Positions 16,642 through 26,383 of a DNA stretch of 49,101 nt are shown piece by piece. This stretch comes from Nitrospiraceae bacterium (GTDB lineage: Bacteria > Nitrospirota > Nitrospiria > Nitrospirales > Nitrospiraceae). Made by a program: the position numbers and the translations under genes. Each line of letters opens with the position of its first letter. Position 1 is the first letter of the stretch. The notes beneath the pieces are model-generated. The model searched no databases. It worked only from the letters and a program-made list of their open reading frames with translations, and was not told the origin of the DNA. The DNA is taken from positions 1 through 49,101 of the forward strand of contig JABFSG010000079.1 of assembly GCA_013140715.1 (NCBI GenBank), read 5' to 3'.

Positions 16642-18069
16642 ATGGATACGACTATAAAAAAGCGCGTGCTGCTGATCGATGATGAGGCCCGTGTCAGGGC
16701 CTCATTGAAAGCGGTGCTGGAGCCGGCTTACGAAACCATCCAAGCCGCCGATGCCCAGGAGGGCCTTGAGCTCTTTCACAAAGAAGCGCCGCACTTGGTT
16801 CTTTTGGACGTCATTCTGCCCGGCACCGACGGACTATCGATTCTTCAAACCATCCGTGCCGAAAGCCGTACAGCACCAGTCATCATGCTGACGGGAACGA
16901 AATCGGTCAAAACAGCTGTCGATGCGATGAAGTTCGGCGCAGTGGACTACCTGTCGAAGCCCTTCGATGTGGAAGAACTCCGCCTGGTTGTCGAACGTGC
17001 GCTCAACGACCAGGAACTCCAACAGGAGGTCAAACAACTCCGGGCACATGTCGTTCGGCGCTACGCCTTTCACAATCTCATCGGCAAGAGTCCTGCCATG
17101 CAGGATATTTACACTAAGATCGAACAAGTCGCCGATAGCCGCACGACCGTCCTGATTGCCGGCGAGAGCGGCACGGGAAAGGAACTCGTTGCCAAGGCAC
17201 TCCACTTTAATAGCGGTAGGCGTGAACGACCCTTCATTGCGCTGAACTGTGCCGCCATTCCTGAAACGCTCATCGAGAGTGAACTATTTGGCCATGAGAA
17301 GGGCTCCTTTACGGATGCCACGGCCCGCCGGGTCGGGCAATTCGAGCTCGCCAATACCGGCACACTCTTCCTGGACGAGATCGGCGACCTCAGCGCCATG
17401 ACACAGGCCAAGCTGTTGCGCATCTTACAAGAACGAGAGTTCACCAGAGTCGGTGGAGTACAATCCATCAAGGTGGACGTGCGCATCGTAGCGGCGACGA
17501 ACAAAAACCTGGAAGATCTCGTTCGTAAAGGACAGTTCCGCGAAGATCTCTACTACCGCATCAACGTCATTGCACTGTACTTACCTCCGCTCCGGGAACG
17601 CGGCGAAGACGTGGCCCTCCTCGCTAAACATTTTCTGGCCAAGCGGATCGAAGAAGAGAATCGGACGCCGCAGGAGTTTGCCAAAGATGCCGTTGACCTT
17701 CTGTCACGCTATCCCTGGCCAGGCAATGTGCGAGAGATGGAGAACATCATTGAACAGGCATTTATTTGGTCCAAGGGATCGGATACCATTACGACCGAAC
17801 ATCTCCCAACCATTCTCAAAAATGACTCTCGATCCTCCTCACTCCGAGACGACACTCTGGCAGGTCGACTCTCCCTCGAAAAAGCTGTCATGGAATTCGA
17901 GCGTGAAATTATCTTAGATGCGCTCAAACGAACGGACTATGTCCAAACCCGTGCCGCCAACCTTTTGGGGATAAGCCGCCGCATGCTCAAGTACCGTATG
18001 GACACATTGGGGATAGGCCGACCAGAGCAGGAAGTGAGCACGGAACCTCAGGCCGTCGTGCACGAATAG
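16642..18069 (+). CDS. NtrC-family sigma-54 response regulator
   Basis: The domain order is receiver (Asp56 in LLDVILPG), linker, AAA+ ATPase and Fis-type helix-turn-helix. Walker A GESGTGKE starts at residue 174, Walker B is LFLDEIGDL, and the arginine-finger region is intact. The sigma-54-contacting loop reads GSFTDA (221-226) instead of GAFTGA, a tolerated variant in many NtrC relatives. The C-terminal helix-turn-helix is AANLLGISRRMLKYRMDTLGI. It should be phosphorylated by the upstream kinase and activate sigma-54 promoters. A good candidate target is the promoter at 18212, directly downstream. Confidence 0.93.
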   Translation: MDTTIKKRVLLIDDEARVRASLKAVLEPAYETIQAADAQEGLELFHKEAPHLVLLDVILPGTDGLSILQTIRAESRTAPVIMLTGTKSVKTAVDAMKFGAVDYLSKPFDVEELRLVVERALNDQELQQEVKQLRAHVVRRYAFHNLIGKSPAMQDIYTKIEQVADSRTTVLIAGESGTGKELVAKALHFNSGRRERPFIALNCAAIPETLIESELFGHEKGSFTDATARRVGQFELANTGTLFLDEIGDLSAMTQAKLLRILQEREFTRVGGVQSIKVDVRIVAATNKNLEDLVRKGQFREDLYYRINVIALYLPPLRERGEDVALLAKHFLAKRIEEENRTPQEFAKDAVDLLSRYPWPGNVREMENIIEQAFIWSKGSDTITTEHLPTILKNDSRSSSLRDDTLAGRLSLEKAVMEFEREIILDALKRTDYVQTRAANLLGISRRMLKYRMDTLGIGRPEQEVSTEPQAVVHE

Positions 18070-18105
18070 CCCCATTCCCTCAACCGCATCTTCATTCCCA
18101 TCGAT

Positions 18106-18140
18106 AGAGCATTGCTGATGACGCGACAGAGCATTTGCTC
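18106..18140 (+). promoter_or_regulatory. Candidate enhancer (UAS) repeats for an NtrC-type activator
   Basis: AGAGCATTGCT (18106-18116) and AGAGCATTTGCTC (18128-18140) are two copies of one motif, the second a perfect palindrome GAGCA-TT-TGCTC. They lie 73-108 bases upstream of the -24 element of the sigma-54 promoter, the normal enhancer distance. Confidence 0.5.
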
Positions 18141-18211
18141 AGAGATCTACATATGGGCGCCCAGCAGACGTCACCACACTATATTGAAACAGGAATAGTA
18201 ACTCGCTGAAG

Positions 18212-18227
18212 TGGAACAAGAAATGCT
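18212..18227 (+). promoter_or_regulatory. Candidate sigma-54 (-24/-12) promoter
   Basis: TGGAACAAGAAATGCT has the invariant GG and GC separated by exactly 10 bases and matches most of the TGGCACR-N4-TTGCW consensus. It lies 36 bases upstream of the HD-GYP gene. Confidence 0.6.
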
Positions 18228-18262
18228 TTACAACGTAAGTAGTTAGTGGTAGAAAAATTTAC

Positions 18263-19402
18263 ATGAGCACAACACTGCCCCAAGAATTACCCAAGAAAAA
18301 ACCGACCCTGCTGGTCATCGACGATGAAGCAGGTCCTCGTGACGCGCTACGAGTGATCCTCCGTCCATTTTTCAATGTCGAGACTGCGGAGTCGGCCAGC
18401 GCCGCAATCGACGTCCTGAAATCTCACCCGATCGACATCATTACACTCGATCAGAAGCTTCCTGATCGCCAGGGCATAGAACTCCTTCAGGACATCAAGC
18501 AGCTCCACGCCGGCATCGAGATCATTATCATCACTGGGTACGGAAGCTTAAAGTCCGCCATGGAAGGGATACGTCATGGCGCAGCCGGCTACCTGCTCAA
18601 ACCTTTTAACGTCACCGAATTGCTCTCCCTGGTCAACCAGACACTCGAAAAGAAACAGCGGCTCGACTTTCTCAGAAATTTCATCGGGACATCGACCAGC
18701 CTCTGGGGATCGGAGACAGAATGCGCGCAGGCCTGGAAGGAATTATGTGCCGGATACCAGGCAATCGGAAAACTGACATCGGATCATGCATCCCAGGCTG
18801 AAGACATGCCCGATCTTCTCCCTCTGCTCTCCGATTTGCTCGAAGCAAAGGATCGCCAGCTGCTCAACCACTGTAGCCGAGTCAGTTTCTACGCTACCCT
18901 TTTGGCCAATCGCATGAATCTGACCGTCGCTGAGCAGAAATCGTTGGCCCTGGGGGCCTTCCTCCACGACATCGGCAAGATCGGATCCGCCCCCTATCAA
19001 TTTGCCGGCGATGAAATCACAATGACTGGAACATCCGGCGACAATCCTCGCCACCCGGAGCAGGGTGCGAAACTCGTATTGCCGCTAGGACTACCTGCCG
19101 AGGTGGGACAGATTATCGCCTATCATCATGAACGGTGGGATGGCTCTGGCTATCCATTCGGACTTCAGAAAGAAGGAATTCCTCAATTAGCCCGTATTGT
19201 ATGCCTTGCCAAAACTTTCGATCATCTGACCGCGGAACTTCCTGGCCGGACACCGCTTTCGATCGATAAGGCCTGCCAACGGATGCTTTCATACGCCGGC
19301 ACTCACTTCGAACCGAAGTTAACCGAGCTCTTTGCCCAGGTCGTTCAGGAATGCAAGGCATCCCTTCCTGCCATGGCCATGGCGACCACCCCTGCAGAGT
19401 GA
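18263..19402 (+). CDS. Response regulator with HD-GYP c-di-GMP phosphodiesterase domain
   Basis: The receiver domain (about 12-130) has phospho-acceptor Asp63 in ITLDQKLPD. The HD-GYP domain (about 175-370) is complete: HDIGKIG with His235-Asp236 and HHERWDGSGYP with His288-His289 and GYP at 296-298. HD-GYP proteins hydrolyse cyclic di-GMP to pGpG/GMP. Output is probably controlled by phosphorylation. It sits in a block with a PilZ-containing protein that should bind cyclic di-GMP, so the locus can both sense and remove this messenger. Transcription likely depends on the sigma-54 promoter just upstream. Confidence 0.93.
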   Translation: MSTTLPQELPKKKPTLLVIDDEAGPRDALRVILRPFFNVETAESASAAIDVLKSHPIDIITLDQKLPDRQGIELLQDIKQLHAGIEIIIITGYGSLKSAMEGIRHGAAGYLLKPFNVTELLSLVNQTLEKKQRLDFLRNFIGTSTSLWGSETECAQAWKELCAGYQAIGKLTSDHASQAEDMPDLLPLLSDLLEAKDRQLLNHCSRVSFYATLLANRMNLTVAEQKSLALGAFLHDIGKIGSAPYQFAGDEITMTGTSGDNPRHPEQGAKLVLPLGLPAEVGQIIAYHHERWDGSGYPFGLQKEGIPQLARIVCLAKTFDHLTAELPGRTPLSIDKACQRMLSYAGTHFEPKLTELFAQVVQECKASLPAMAMATTPAE

Positions 19403-19429
19403 CCAGACTCTTTCCGGCTGCCCGCTTTT

Positions 19430-21124
19430 TTAATCAGACCGCCGCCCTTTTGTCTCAGCGATAAGCTCTGCCGCCGTTTCCCGCACTTTTTTCGTCACGA
19501 CCAAACCGCCTAACATCCGGGCAATTTCCTCTTCTCGCCCCATCCCCTTGAGAGCCCTGACCGAGGTGGATGTCCGTTGCCCTCCCAGCTCCTTCTCCAC
19601 CAGCAGATGATGTTCTGCCTGAGATGCGACCTGAGGAAGATGGGTGATGCAAAACACTTGATGGAACGATCCGAGCTTGCGCAGTCTTGTTCCCATCGCT
19701 GCAGCAACCGCCCCGCCCACTCCCGTATCGATCTCGTCAAACACCAGAACAGGAACTTGGTCCATCTCGGCCAACACAGTCTTGAGTGCCAGCATGATAC
19801 GCGAAAGTTCCCCGCCGGACGCCACCCGACCCAAGGGTCTCGGTGGTTCACCAGTGTTACTGGAGAGTAGAAACTCCACTCGATCGTGCCCAGCCGGTCC
19901 AAGCCCATCCGCTGATTCATCACTGGCGATCGAAACCTGGAAAATTGCCTGACCCATTTTCAATGCAGCCAGCTCAGCTTCCATAAGCGTCGTCATTCGC
20001 TTGGCTGCGTCAATTCGCTTCTTGGACAGTTGCTGTGCCAACGCGCCCAGGCAGAGAGCCTCTTCACCGTGCCGGGCGATCAACTCGGCGATTTTGGCTT
20101 CACGATTGTCCAATAACTGAAGCTCTCCCTGAGCCTCTCTACCAGCCGCAAGTATCGCCTCAACCGACCCTCCATACTTTTTCTTTAACCGTTGAATCAG
20201 ATCGAGCCGGTCTTCTGCCGTAGCCTGTCGGTCAGGGTCTGCCTCCAACTGTTGGGCATAATCGCGCAACCGTCCGGCCAATTCTTTCAGTTGTATCGCC
20301 GCCTCCGTGGCAGACCGTTCACAATCGCTCATGGCCTGGTCGGTCTGGGCCAACTCCGCAAGGGCTCGCCCAACCCGCCCTAACCTGGTCAGGACAGCCT
20401 GTTGCTCATCCGCTTGCAGCTCGATATAAGCCTGGTCGGCTAATTCCCTGAGCCGATAGACATGCGCCAACCGTTGCCGCTCCTGCCGAAGCTTCGCTTC
20501 TTCATCGGGAAACAGACCTGCCTGTTCAATCTCACGGGCCTGGAACCGTAAAATCTCCTCACGCCTTGTACGATCCGCAAGGTCACGCTGCAAGGCATCC
20601 AGCTGCGTGCGAAGTTCCTTCCATGCTCGATAGGCCTGTTCATATCTCCCTCGTAACTCAAGGAGACGTCCGAACGCATCGAGTGCATCCAACTGTTCGA
20701 CTGTAGCCAGCAACGATTGCTGCTCATGCTGACCGTGGATATCGACGAGGGTCCCGCCAAGATCTTCAAGGACACGCAGGGGACACAGGCTGCCATTGAC
20801 ATACACACGGTGGCGACCAGATCGAGATAGTACGCGCCGAAGAATCAGCTCAGATTCATTCTGGCCGATAATGTCCTGTAGCCGGAGTCGCTGAATGAGT
20901 GGGTGGGTATCTGGAAGGTGAAAAGCTGCTTCGATTTGGGCCTCATCTTCTCCAGAACGTATCTGGTCTGTCGAGGCCCGTCCGCCGACCAGCAGAGCAA
21001 TGGCATCGATGAGGAGAGATTTACCGGCCCCGGTCTCCCCAGTGAGGACCGTAAAGCCAGACTGGAATTGAAGGCTAAGCTGCTCAATGAGCGCGAAGTT
21101 GACAATGCGCAACTCGGTGAGCAT
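19430..21124 (-). CDS. recN: DNA repair protein RecN
   Basis: RecN is an SMC-like ATPase acting at DNA double-strand breaks. The 564-residue protein is the usual length. The N-terminal ATPase half has Walker A GETGAGKS in MLTELRIVNFALIEQL..., followed by a long coiled-coil middle. The C-terminal half has the ABC signature RVASGGELSRIMLAL, Walker B VLVFDEIDTGVGG and the switch His in ITHLPQVA. It starts 21 bases after trxA on the same strand and ends the accD-folC-lptD-trxA-recN run. Its stop faces the HD-GYP gene tail to tail. Confidence 0.96.
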   Translation of the reverse strand: MLTELRIVNFALIEQLSLQFQSGFTVLTGETGAGKSLLIDAIALLVGGRASTDQIRSGEDEAQIEAAFHLPDTHPLIQRLRLQDIIGQNESELILRRVLSRSGRHRVYVNGSLCPLRVLEDLGGTLVDIHGQHEQQSLLATVEQLDALDAFGRLLELRGRYEQAYRAWKELRTQLDALQRDLADRTRREEILRFQAREIEQAGLFPDEEAKLRQERQRLAHVYRLRELADQAYIELQADEQQAVLTRLGRVGRALAELAQTDQAMSDCERSATEAAIQLKELAGRLRDYAQQLEADPDRQATAEDRLDLIQRLKKKYGGSVEAILAAGREAQGELQLLDNREAKIAELIARHGEEALCLGALAQQLSKKRIDAAKRMTTLMEAELAALKMGQAIFQVSIASDESADGLGPAGHDRVEFLLSSNTGEPPRPLGRVASGGELSRIMLALKTVLAEMDQVPVLVFDEIDTGVGGAVAAAMGTRLRKLGSFHQVFCITHLPQVASQAEHHLLVEKELGGQRTSTSVRALKGMGREEEIARMLGGLVVTKKVRETAAELIAETKGRRSD

Positions 21125-21145
21125 TGCGGCGGGTGGCTACAATCC

Positions 21146-21493
21146 TTAGGCTGAACCGGCTGGTTGTGCCAGCAGTGAATCGATCATCTCTTTGAACTGT
21201 CGTTTCGGTCGTGCCCCGATGAGTTTTTCCACGACTTGGCCGTTTTTAAAAAAAAGAATTGTCGGGATACTCATGACCTGATAGCGGCCTGCAACTTCTG
21301 GATTTTCATCGGTATTGAGTTTGCGTACCTTCATTTTTCCCGCATACTCTTTGCCTAACTCTTCAATGATCGGAGCAACCATCTGGCAAGGGCCACACCA
21401 CACAGCCCAGAAATCCACCATCACGAGCTCAGAAGCCTTCATAACCTCTATATCCCACGTCGCATCTTCAACTTTCAGCGCATCAGCTGCCAC
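21146..21493 (-). CDS. trxA: Thioredoxin
   Basis: The 115-residue thioredoxin has the active site WCGPC (Cys33, Cys36), the cis-proline region [10 protein letters not shown] and the conserved [11 protein letters not shown] strand. It donates electrons to reductases and peroxiredoxins, a plausible partner being Bcp at 4.8 kb. The start is GTG at 21493, with AAGGAGG 8 bases upstream. A nearby ATG is in another frame. No signal peptide, so cytosolic. Confidence 0.95.
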   Translation of the reverse strand: MAADALKVEDATWDIEVMKASELVMVDFWAVWCGPCQMVAPIIEELGKEYAGKMKVRKLNTDENPEVAGRYQVMSIPTILFFKNGQVVEKLIGARPKRQFKEMIDSLLAQPAGSA

Positions 21494-21584
21494 GTCTCAT
21501 TCCTCCTTCGCTGAGTACATAATAAAATCCGTTCCGGACGACATCGTATACCAGCCTTCTTCGAGGAGTCAAATCCCTAACAAT

Positions 21585-24047
21585 CTATCGACCGCTCCCA
21601 TCCATACCAGGTACGGGCATGGCAGATTGAGGATTTCCATAAGGTCCTCCTGGCGACGCCCAGGGTAGCCCCTTCTCCCCGATCAGCAACGGGCTGAGGA
21701 TATTTCGAACCATCGCCGTACCGAAGTTTTCCGTCCAGCCGATTCCAGTCAGACTCAACATGAAATTGTACTGAGCCCGATCGGGAAACTGCAGATAGTA
21801 CAGTCCCAGAGACCAACACTTGCATGGATTCTGGTAAAGTCCGACGACGTCGTATTCCGGGCTCCTGCCGTTCTTCACATCGTAGTAGGCCTTCGCGCCG
21901 ACCGTCCAACCCCACGGAGTACGGAATGCTCCTCCGGCTGTGACAAATTGAACCTCCGCTGTCGGGGCATAGACTTCATTGAACGAAATCGGATTCCACA
22001 GGTCTCCGCGGCGCACACGATTACCATCGTGCGTAAAACGGTGCCCCACTTGGAGATACCAATAGTTAGACTGTTGGACCCGAAGATCGGTATTGAATTG
22101 ACTCAGCGAGGATCTGTAGGGGTCGAAAAATGCGTCGACCGTCAGATATTGATTGATCGTAGACGACTGAACGGAAACAGCGCCAGGACCCTGGCCAAGC
22201 GAGGCTTCAGATAACTGCGCCGCAGTATATTGAGGAGCCGTATTACCGATGACGACCCGCATCCAGAGATCTGAAAATTTCTTCCCCTCTATCGCCACAG
22301 TCGCCGGCTGTAACGGTTGCGTAATCGACCCAAGCAATGGAGAAACGCCCGGCGTGAAATCCCGAGCTCTCGTTTGCACAGCACCAATATGAAAACTCTG
22401 GGCCATCGTGAAGTCCAGCCAATTGAAACTGCTGCCGCCTGCTTGCTCTAAAAGCCGGCTACGAAGCGCATAGGTCAGCAAATTTTTCTTGGGCAAATCG
22501 TCCACCTGATCGATCAGAGTCAATTTGGACTGATCGGTCGGAGGGACATATTCATACATCACGCTGGGCTCGATGGTATGCAGCAACGTATTCCCCTCGC
22601 TCGTTCCAAAGCGGCGACTCAGCTTCGACCTCGCCTCAAGCCCTAACCAAAAGGTCTCACGATGTTGACTTTCGGTACTCTGCGCCCCTCGTGTGTAATA
22701 GACCTCTCGCACCTTCACTTGAGGTGTCAGGCCTACGATGTGGCCGAAATCCAGAACGTCGGTCGACAGTCCAGGCACGACATCGATCCGATTCTGAGAG
22801 AATCCCTGTTCGCGATAGAAATTTACAAAACTCGTATCCGCGCCCAGCAAGATCGGTGAAGTGAACAAGGAGACATTTGGGAGGCTGTAGCCAATCTCCG
22901 GCAGGCGCTGAAATGTATCTCCTCCTCCCGATTGCAAGGGCTGCAAGTATTGGCCAAGCACATAGGTCTGTCCATAGGCCAGACGTTGGGATGCCAAGAG
23001 ACTCGACTCGCTACTGGGAAGCGCCCGTTGGACTCCGGAGTTACTCAACTGTTGCAGATAGTTCGGATCGGTCACCAAGTTGGCTCGCGCACGAAGCAGT
23101 AAGTCGGGCGTAAATTGCTGGGTATGGGTCCCCCTGATCAGAACCCGAGTCTGCTCTGCATCTTGTCCTGTCTGGCTTACACCGGACACATTCGGCAATT
23201 CTGTCTGACGCAAGGCGCTGACGAGCCACTGCCCCTTCGACATTCGGTCCAACACATAGCGATATTGCAGATCGCTCCCATAGCCGAGACTGCTGTAATA
23301 ATTGGGAGAGACGGTCAGGTCCTGGCTGGGATTGATGGCCCAAAAAAAACTTTCTTTGAGATGCATGCCGAATCGATTATCGTAGCTGATAAGGGGAATG
23401 AGGAACCCGCTACGCCGCTTCGAAAGTGGATAGGTCAAGGTGGGAACAGGAATCACCGGAACATCGTTCACACAGAGCCATGCGCCGGTGAACCCCACGT
23501 TATCGCCGGCATTGAGATCGAGGTCCTTGAATGTAAACCGCCAGGCCGGGGTCTCACCTTTCTGCGCATCGCAATTCGTAAAACGCCCCTCTTTCACCCG
23601 ATAATGCTCCTCTGAAAACCGCTGCAACAGACGCCCCTCCACCGAGGTATTCGTAGACTTGAGATAGACCCGTCCATGAGTGATCACCCCAGCCTCGGTA
23701 TTCACGTTGAGTTCCAACCGATCGGTTTCGAGATCGGCTTTAGGATCGGTGAGACGTACGTGGCCCGTGGCAAGCAAAATACCGGGCAAGGCCTGAATCG
23801 TCATATGATCCGCCGCCAAATGTACGGCGCCCTGGTTCACCACCACAGAGCCGTCAGCTTCGTAGATTTCCTGATCTTGGAGATAATCGATACGATCAGC
23901 AGTGATATCGAGCGGAAGCGCACCGGAAGAGGTGGTCGTCGCTACGGAGCCGCTTCTCTGTTCTACCGCACCCCCTGCAATTGGAAGGAGCATTGCCAGT
24001 AACAGCCAGCCGACCAGGCACATCCACAGCCGTGCGATGCCTGCCAT
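21585..24047 (-). CDS. lptD: LPS-assembly outer-membrane protein LptD
   Basis: LptD is the outer-membrane barrel that, with LptE, inserts lipopolysaccharide in the outer leaflet. The start is placed at ATG 24047, where a signal peptide begins (MAGIARLWMCLVGWLLLAML). The open frame continues upstream to 24254 but only overlaps folC. The OstA-like beta-jellyroll domain is at about 40-180 (LDITADRIDYLQDQEIYEADGSV, AVHLAADHMTIQA). A long barrel domain follows, with aromatic strands such as YWYLQVGHRFTHDG and a Cys pair near CKCWSLGLYYLQF. The start is one base after the folC stop, so translation is coupled. It shows a diderm cell envelope. Confidence 0.92.
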   Translation of the reverse strand: MAGIARLWMCLVGWLLLAMLLPIAGGAVEQRSGSVATTTSSGALPLDITADRIDYLQDQEIYEADGSVVVNQGAVHLAADHMTIQALPGILLATGHVRLTDPKADLETDRLELNVNTEAGVITHGRVYLKSTNTSVEGRLLQRFSEEHYRVKEGRFTNCDAQKGETPAWRFTFKDLDLNAGDNVGFTGAWLCVNDVPVIPVPTLTYPLSKRRSGFLIPLISYDNRFGMHLKESFFWAINPSQDLTVSPNYYSSLGYGSDLQYRYVLDRMSKGQWLVSALRQTELPNVSGVSQTGQDAEQTRVLIRGTHTQQFTPDLLLRARANLVTDPNYLQQLSNSGVQRALPSSESSLLASQRLAYGQTYVLGQYLQPLQSGGGDTFQRLPEIGYSLPNVSLFTSPILLGADTSFVNFYREQGFSQNRIDVVPGLSTDVLDFGHIVGLTPQVKVREVYYTRGAQSTESQHRETFWLGLEARSKLSRRFGTSEGNTLLHTIEPSVMYEYVPPTDQSKLTLIDQVDDLPKKNLLTYALRSRLLEQAGGSSFNWLDFTMAQSFHIGAVQTRARDFTPGVSPLLGSITQPLQPATVAIEGKKFSDLWMRVVIGNTAPQYTAAQLSEASLGQGPGAVSVQSSTINQYLTVDAFFDPYRSSLSQFNTDLRVQQSNYWYLQVGHRFTHDGNRVRRGDLWNPISFNEVYAPTAEVQFVTAGGAFRTPWGWTVGAKAYYDVKNGRSPEYDVVGLYQNPCKCWSLGLYYLQFPDRAQYNFMLSLTGIGWTENFGTAMVRNILSPLLIGEKGLPWASPGGPYGNPQSAMPVPGMDGSGR

Positions 24048-24048
24048 G

Positions 24049-25344
24049 TCAGCCCCTAAGCGGCGAAAACCCACAGCCACGGAACCATGCCATGCATTCT
24101 CCCACGAGCATGAGCGACCCGGAGACGCAAACCAGACCCTGCGGCGTGGCCAACTGTCCGGCCAATGCCATTGCATCGTTGAGTGACGGCACGATATGCG
24201 GCAGAGGCAACAGACCATCAAGCGATGCTCGAAGTTCCTGGGGGCTTGCAGCACGCGAGAGATCCGCCTGCGTCAATACCACTTCATCCACAAGACCCGT
24301 GAGCGGCTCGACAAAGCCTCGATGGTTCTTGTCGCGCATCATGCCTAGGACCAACACGATCGGGCGATGCTGACGGAACCGGTCAGAATACCTGAGGTAG
24401 TCGGCCAGAACTGTTCCGGCAGCAGGATTATGCGCGCCGTCCAGTAGAATCGTCGGACGGCGATCGAGCACTTGCAGCCGTCCAGCCCAATTGACCGCAC
24501 CCAAACCCATTCGGACTGCCTCGCGCGTGACAGTAATTCCTTGAGGGGCTGCCGCCTCTAACAACGCCAACGAGCAGGCGACATTATCAAGTTGATGGCG
24601 GCCTTCCAGAACGCACATCAGTCCATCATGGCTCATACCCAGGCCACGATAAGAAAACTCCCGAACAGTCTCTCCCTCTGTGGAGAAATTTCGATTCAGG
24701 GAAAACACTGGGGCCTGTCTTTCCCTGGCCACCTGTTCGATCGTCCGCCAGGCCTCATCTTCGAGCCGCCCCACCACCAGCGGCACCCCTGGCTTGATAA
24801 TGCCTGCCTTTTCGAATGCGATCGATGAGAGGCTGTTTCCCAAATATTCCTGGTGATCGAGAGAAATCGTCGTCACCGCACAGGCCATCGGCGTAACCAC
24901 GTTGGTCGCGTCAAACCTCCCGCCCAATCCGACCTCCAACACCGCCACATCGATCCCCGAATCGGCAAAGTGCTGAAATGCTATCGCCGTCGTATATTCG
25001 AAGAAGGTCGGCGAGAGATCCGACCGGCAGAGGGTTTGGAGCTGTTCTGTCAGTTCTGCCACCTGAAACTCGGCGATCATTTCACCGTTTACGCGAATCC
25101 GTTCCCGGAATTCCACCAGATGGGGCGAGGTATAGAGCCCCACTCGATAGCCTGCCGCCTGTAATATTGCGGCCGTCATGGCTGCAGTGGATCCCTTCCC
25201 GTTCGTACCGGCAATGTGTAATGTACGGTACCGGTTCTGCGGCATTCCGAGTCGAGCGAGCAGTTCTGCCATCGTCGACAGACCCAGTTTGATGCCGTGC
25301 TTTTGCAGGCTATATAAGTAGGTCACGGCAGAGGAATAGGTCAT
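24049..25344 (-). CDS. folC: Folylpolyglutamate / dihydrofolate synthase FolC
   Basis: FolC adds glutamate to folates and may also make dihydrofolate from dihydropteroate. The 431-residue product has the P-loop GTNGKGSTAAM, the omega-loop region (TSPHLVEFRERIRVNG), EVGLGGRFDATNVV and a C-terminal LDGAHNPAA domain as in Mur ligases. It lies 51 bases after accD and one base before lptD. The accD-folC order is common in bacteria. Another folate gene (a folB fusion) lies at 37.3 kb. Confidence 0.95.
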   Translation of the reverse strand: MTYSSAVTYLYSLQKHGIKLGLSTMAELLARLGMPQNRYRTLHIAGTNGKGSTAAMTAAILQAAGYRVGLYTSPHLVEFRERIRVNGEMIAEFQVAELTEQLQTLCRSDLSPTFFEYTTAIAFQHFADSGIDVAVLEVGLGGRFDATNVVTPMACAVTTISLDHQEYLGNSLSSIAFEKAGIIKPGVPLVVGRLEDEAWRTIEQVARERQAPVFSLNRNFSTEGETVREFSYRGLGMSHDGLMCVLEGRHQLDNVACSLALLEAAAPQGITVTREAVRMGLGAVNWAGRLQVLDRRPTILLDGAHNPAAGTVLADYLRYSDRFRQHRPIVLVLGMMRDKNHRGFVEPLTGLVDEVVLTQADLSRAASPQELRASLDGLLPLPHIVPSLNDAMALAGQLATPQGLVCVSGSLMLVGECMAWFRGCGFSPLRG

Positions 25345-25395
25345 GGTATACCGGGCAGGATGGAAGCTAACCGGAATTCCTTATGGAGGCCCATG

Positions 25396-26232
25396 CTAAA
25401 AATGGGCAACGAGGGTGCTCAGGGTTTCTTTCAGCTGTCTGCGCTCTACAATCATGTCGATCATGCCGTGCTCCAAAAGAAACTCCGCTCGCTGAAACTG
25501 ATCAGGCAATTGCTGCTTAATAGTCTGCTCGATCACGCGAGGGCCGGCAAAGCCAATCAGCGCTTTTGGTTCTGCCAGAATCACATCGCCCAACATGGCG
25601 ACACTGGCGGTAACGCCCCCGAAGGTCGGATCGGCTAATAGACAAATAAACGGAAGCTTGGCTTCGCCCAGTTTGGCAACAGCGGCAGAAGTCTTTGCCA
25701 TCTGCATGAGAGAGAGAATCCCCTCTTGCATCCTGGCTCCTCCGGACGTCGTAACCAAAATGACCGGTAAGCGGGTCTCCAGTGCGCGATCGATCGCCCT
25801 GCAGATTTTCTCCCCGACAACCGACCCCATGCTGCCGCCCATAAAACTGAAGTCGAACACACACAGCACCGCACGCCGGCCGTTCATCATACCCTCGCCG
25901 ATCACCATGGCATCTTTGCGACCGGTCTTTTCCTGATGGGTCTTCACACGATCCTTGTACGATTTCGTGTCTTGAAAATTCAGGGGGTCCTGGGGACTGA
26001 GCTCGACATCCCACTCTTTGAACGTCCCTAGGTCGACCAGAAGCGCAATGCGTTCCAGGACGGAAATGGGAAAATGGTAGTCGCACTTGGGACAGACCTT
26101 ATTATTACGCTCAACTTCTTTACGATAGACGATCTCGCGGCAGTGATTACACTTCAGCCACATCCCTTCTGAAATCTTGGATCGCTTGGGCGGTTCAGGC
26201 TCGGTCGTTTTCTGTTTTTTAAACCAGGCCAT
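25396..26232 (-). CDS. accD: Acetyl-CoA carboxylase carboxyltransferase subunit beta
   Basis: AccD pairs with AccA to transfer carboxyl from biotin-BCCP to acetyl-CoA, making malonyl-CoA for fatty acid synthesis. The 278-residue protein has the N-terminal four-Cys zinc ribbon (CNHC...CPKC) and the crotonase-like core ([62 protein letters not shown]). AAGGAG precedes the ATG. It is the first gene of the accD-folC-lptD-trxA-recN run. Confidence 0.96.
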   Translation of the reverse strand: MAWFKKQKTTEPEPPKRSKISEGMWLKCNHCREIVYRKEVERNNKVCPKCDYHFPISVLERIALLVDLGTFKEWDVELSPQDPLNFQDTKSYKDRVKTHQEKTGRKDAMVIGEGMMNGRRAVLCVFDFSFMGGSMGSVVGEKICRAIDRALETRLPVILVTTSGGARMQEGILSLMQMAKTSAAVAKLGEAKLPFICLLADPTFGGVTASVAMLGDVILAEPKALIGFAGPRVIEQTIKQQLPDQFQRAEFLLEHGMIDMIVERRQLKETLSTLVAHF

Positions 26233-26270
26233 GGTGCACTCCTTCTATTTGCGCAGGCTCGCGAGACCAG

Positions 26271-26315
26271 GCTTGTTTATCTGGTTTGTTTGGTTCATTT
26301 GGTTTGTTCTGTTTT
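26271..26315. repeat. T/G-rich low-complexity repeat upstream of accD
   Basis: Degenerate tandem TTTGG/TTTG units (GGTTTGTTTGGTTCATTTGG) cover about 45 bases just upstream of accD. Similar short-unit arrays occur elsewhere in intergenic DNA here. Confidence 0.55.
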
Positions 26316-26383
26316 ACGGCAGACTACCATAGCCGCTTGAATGACGCACGTAGATTTCCTATCGAGGAAAGGGCCTGTGGACA

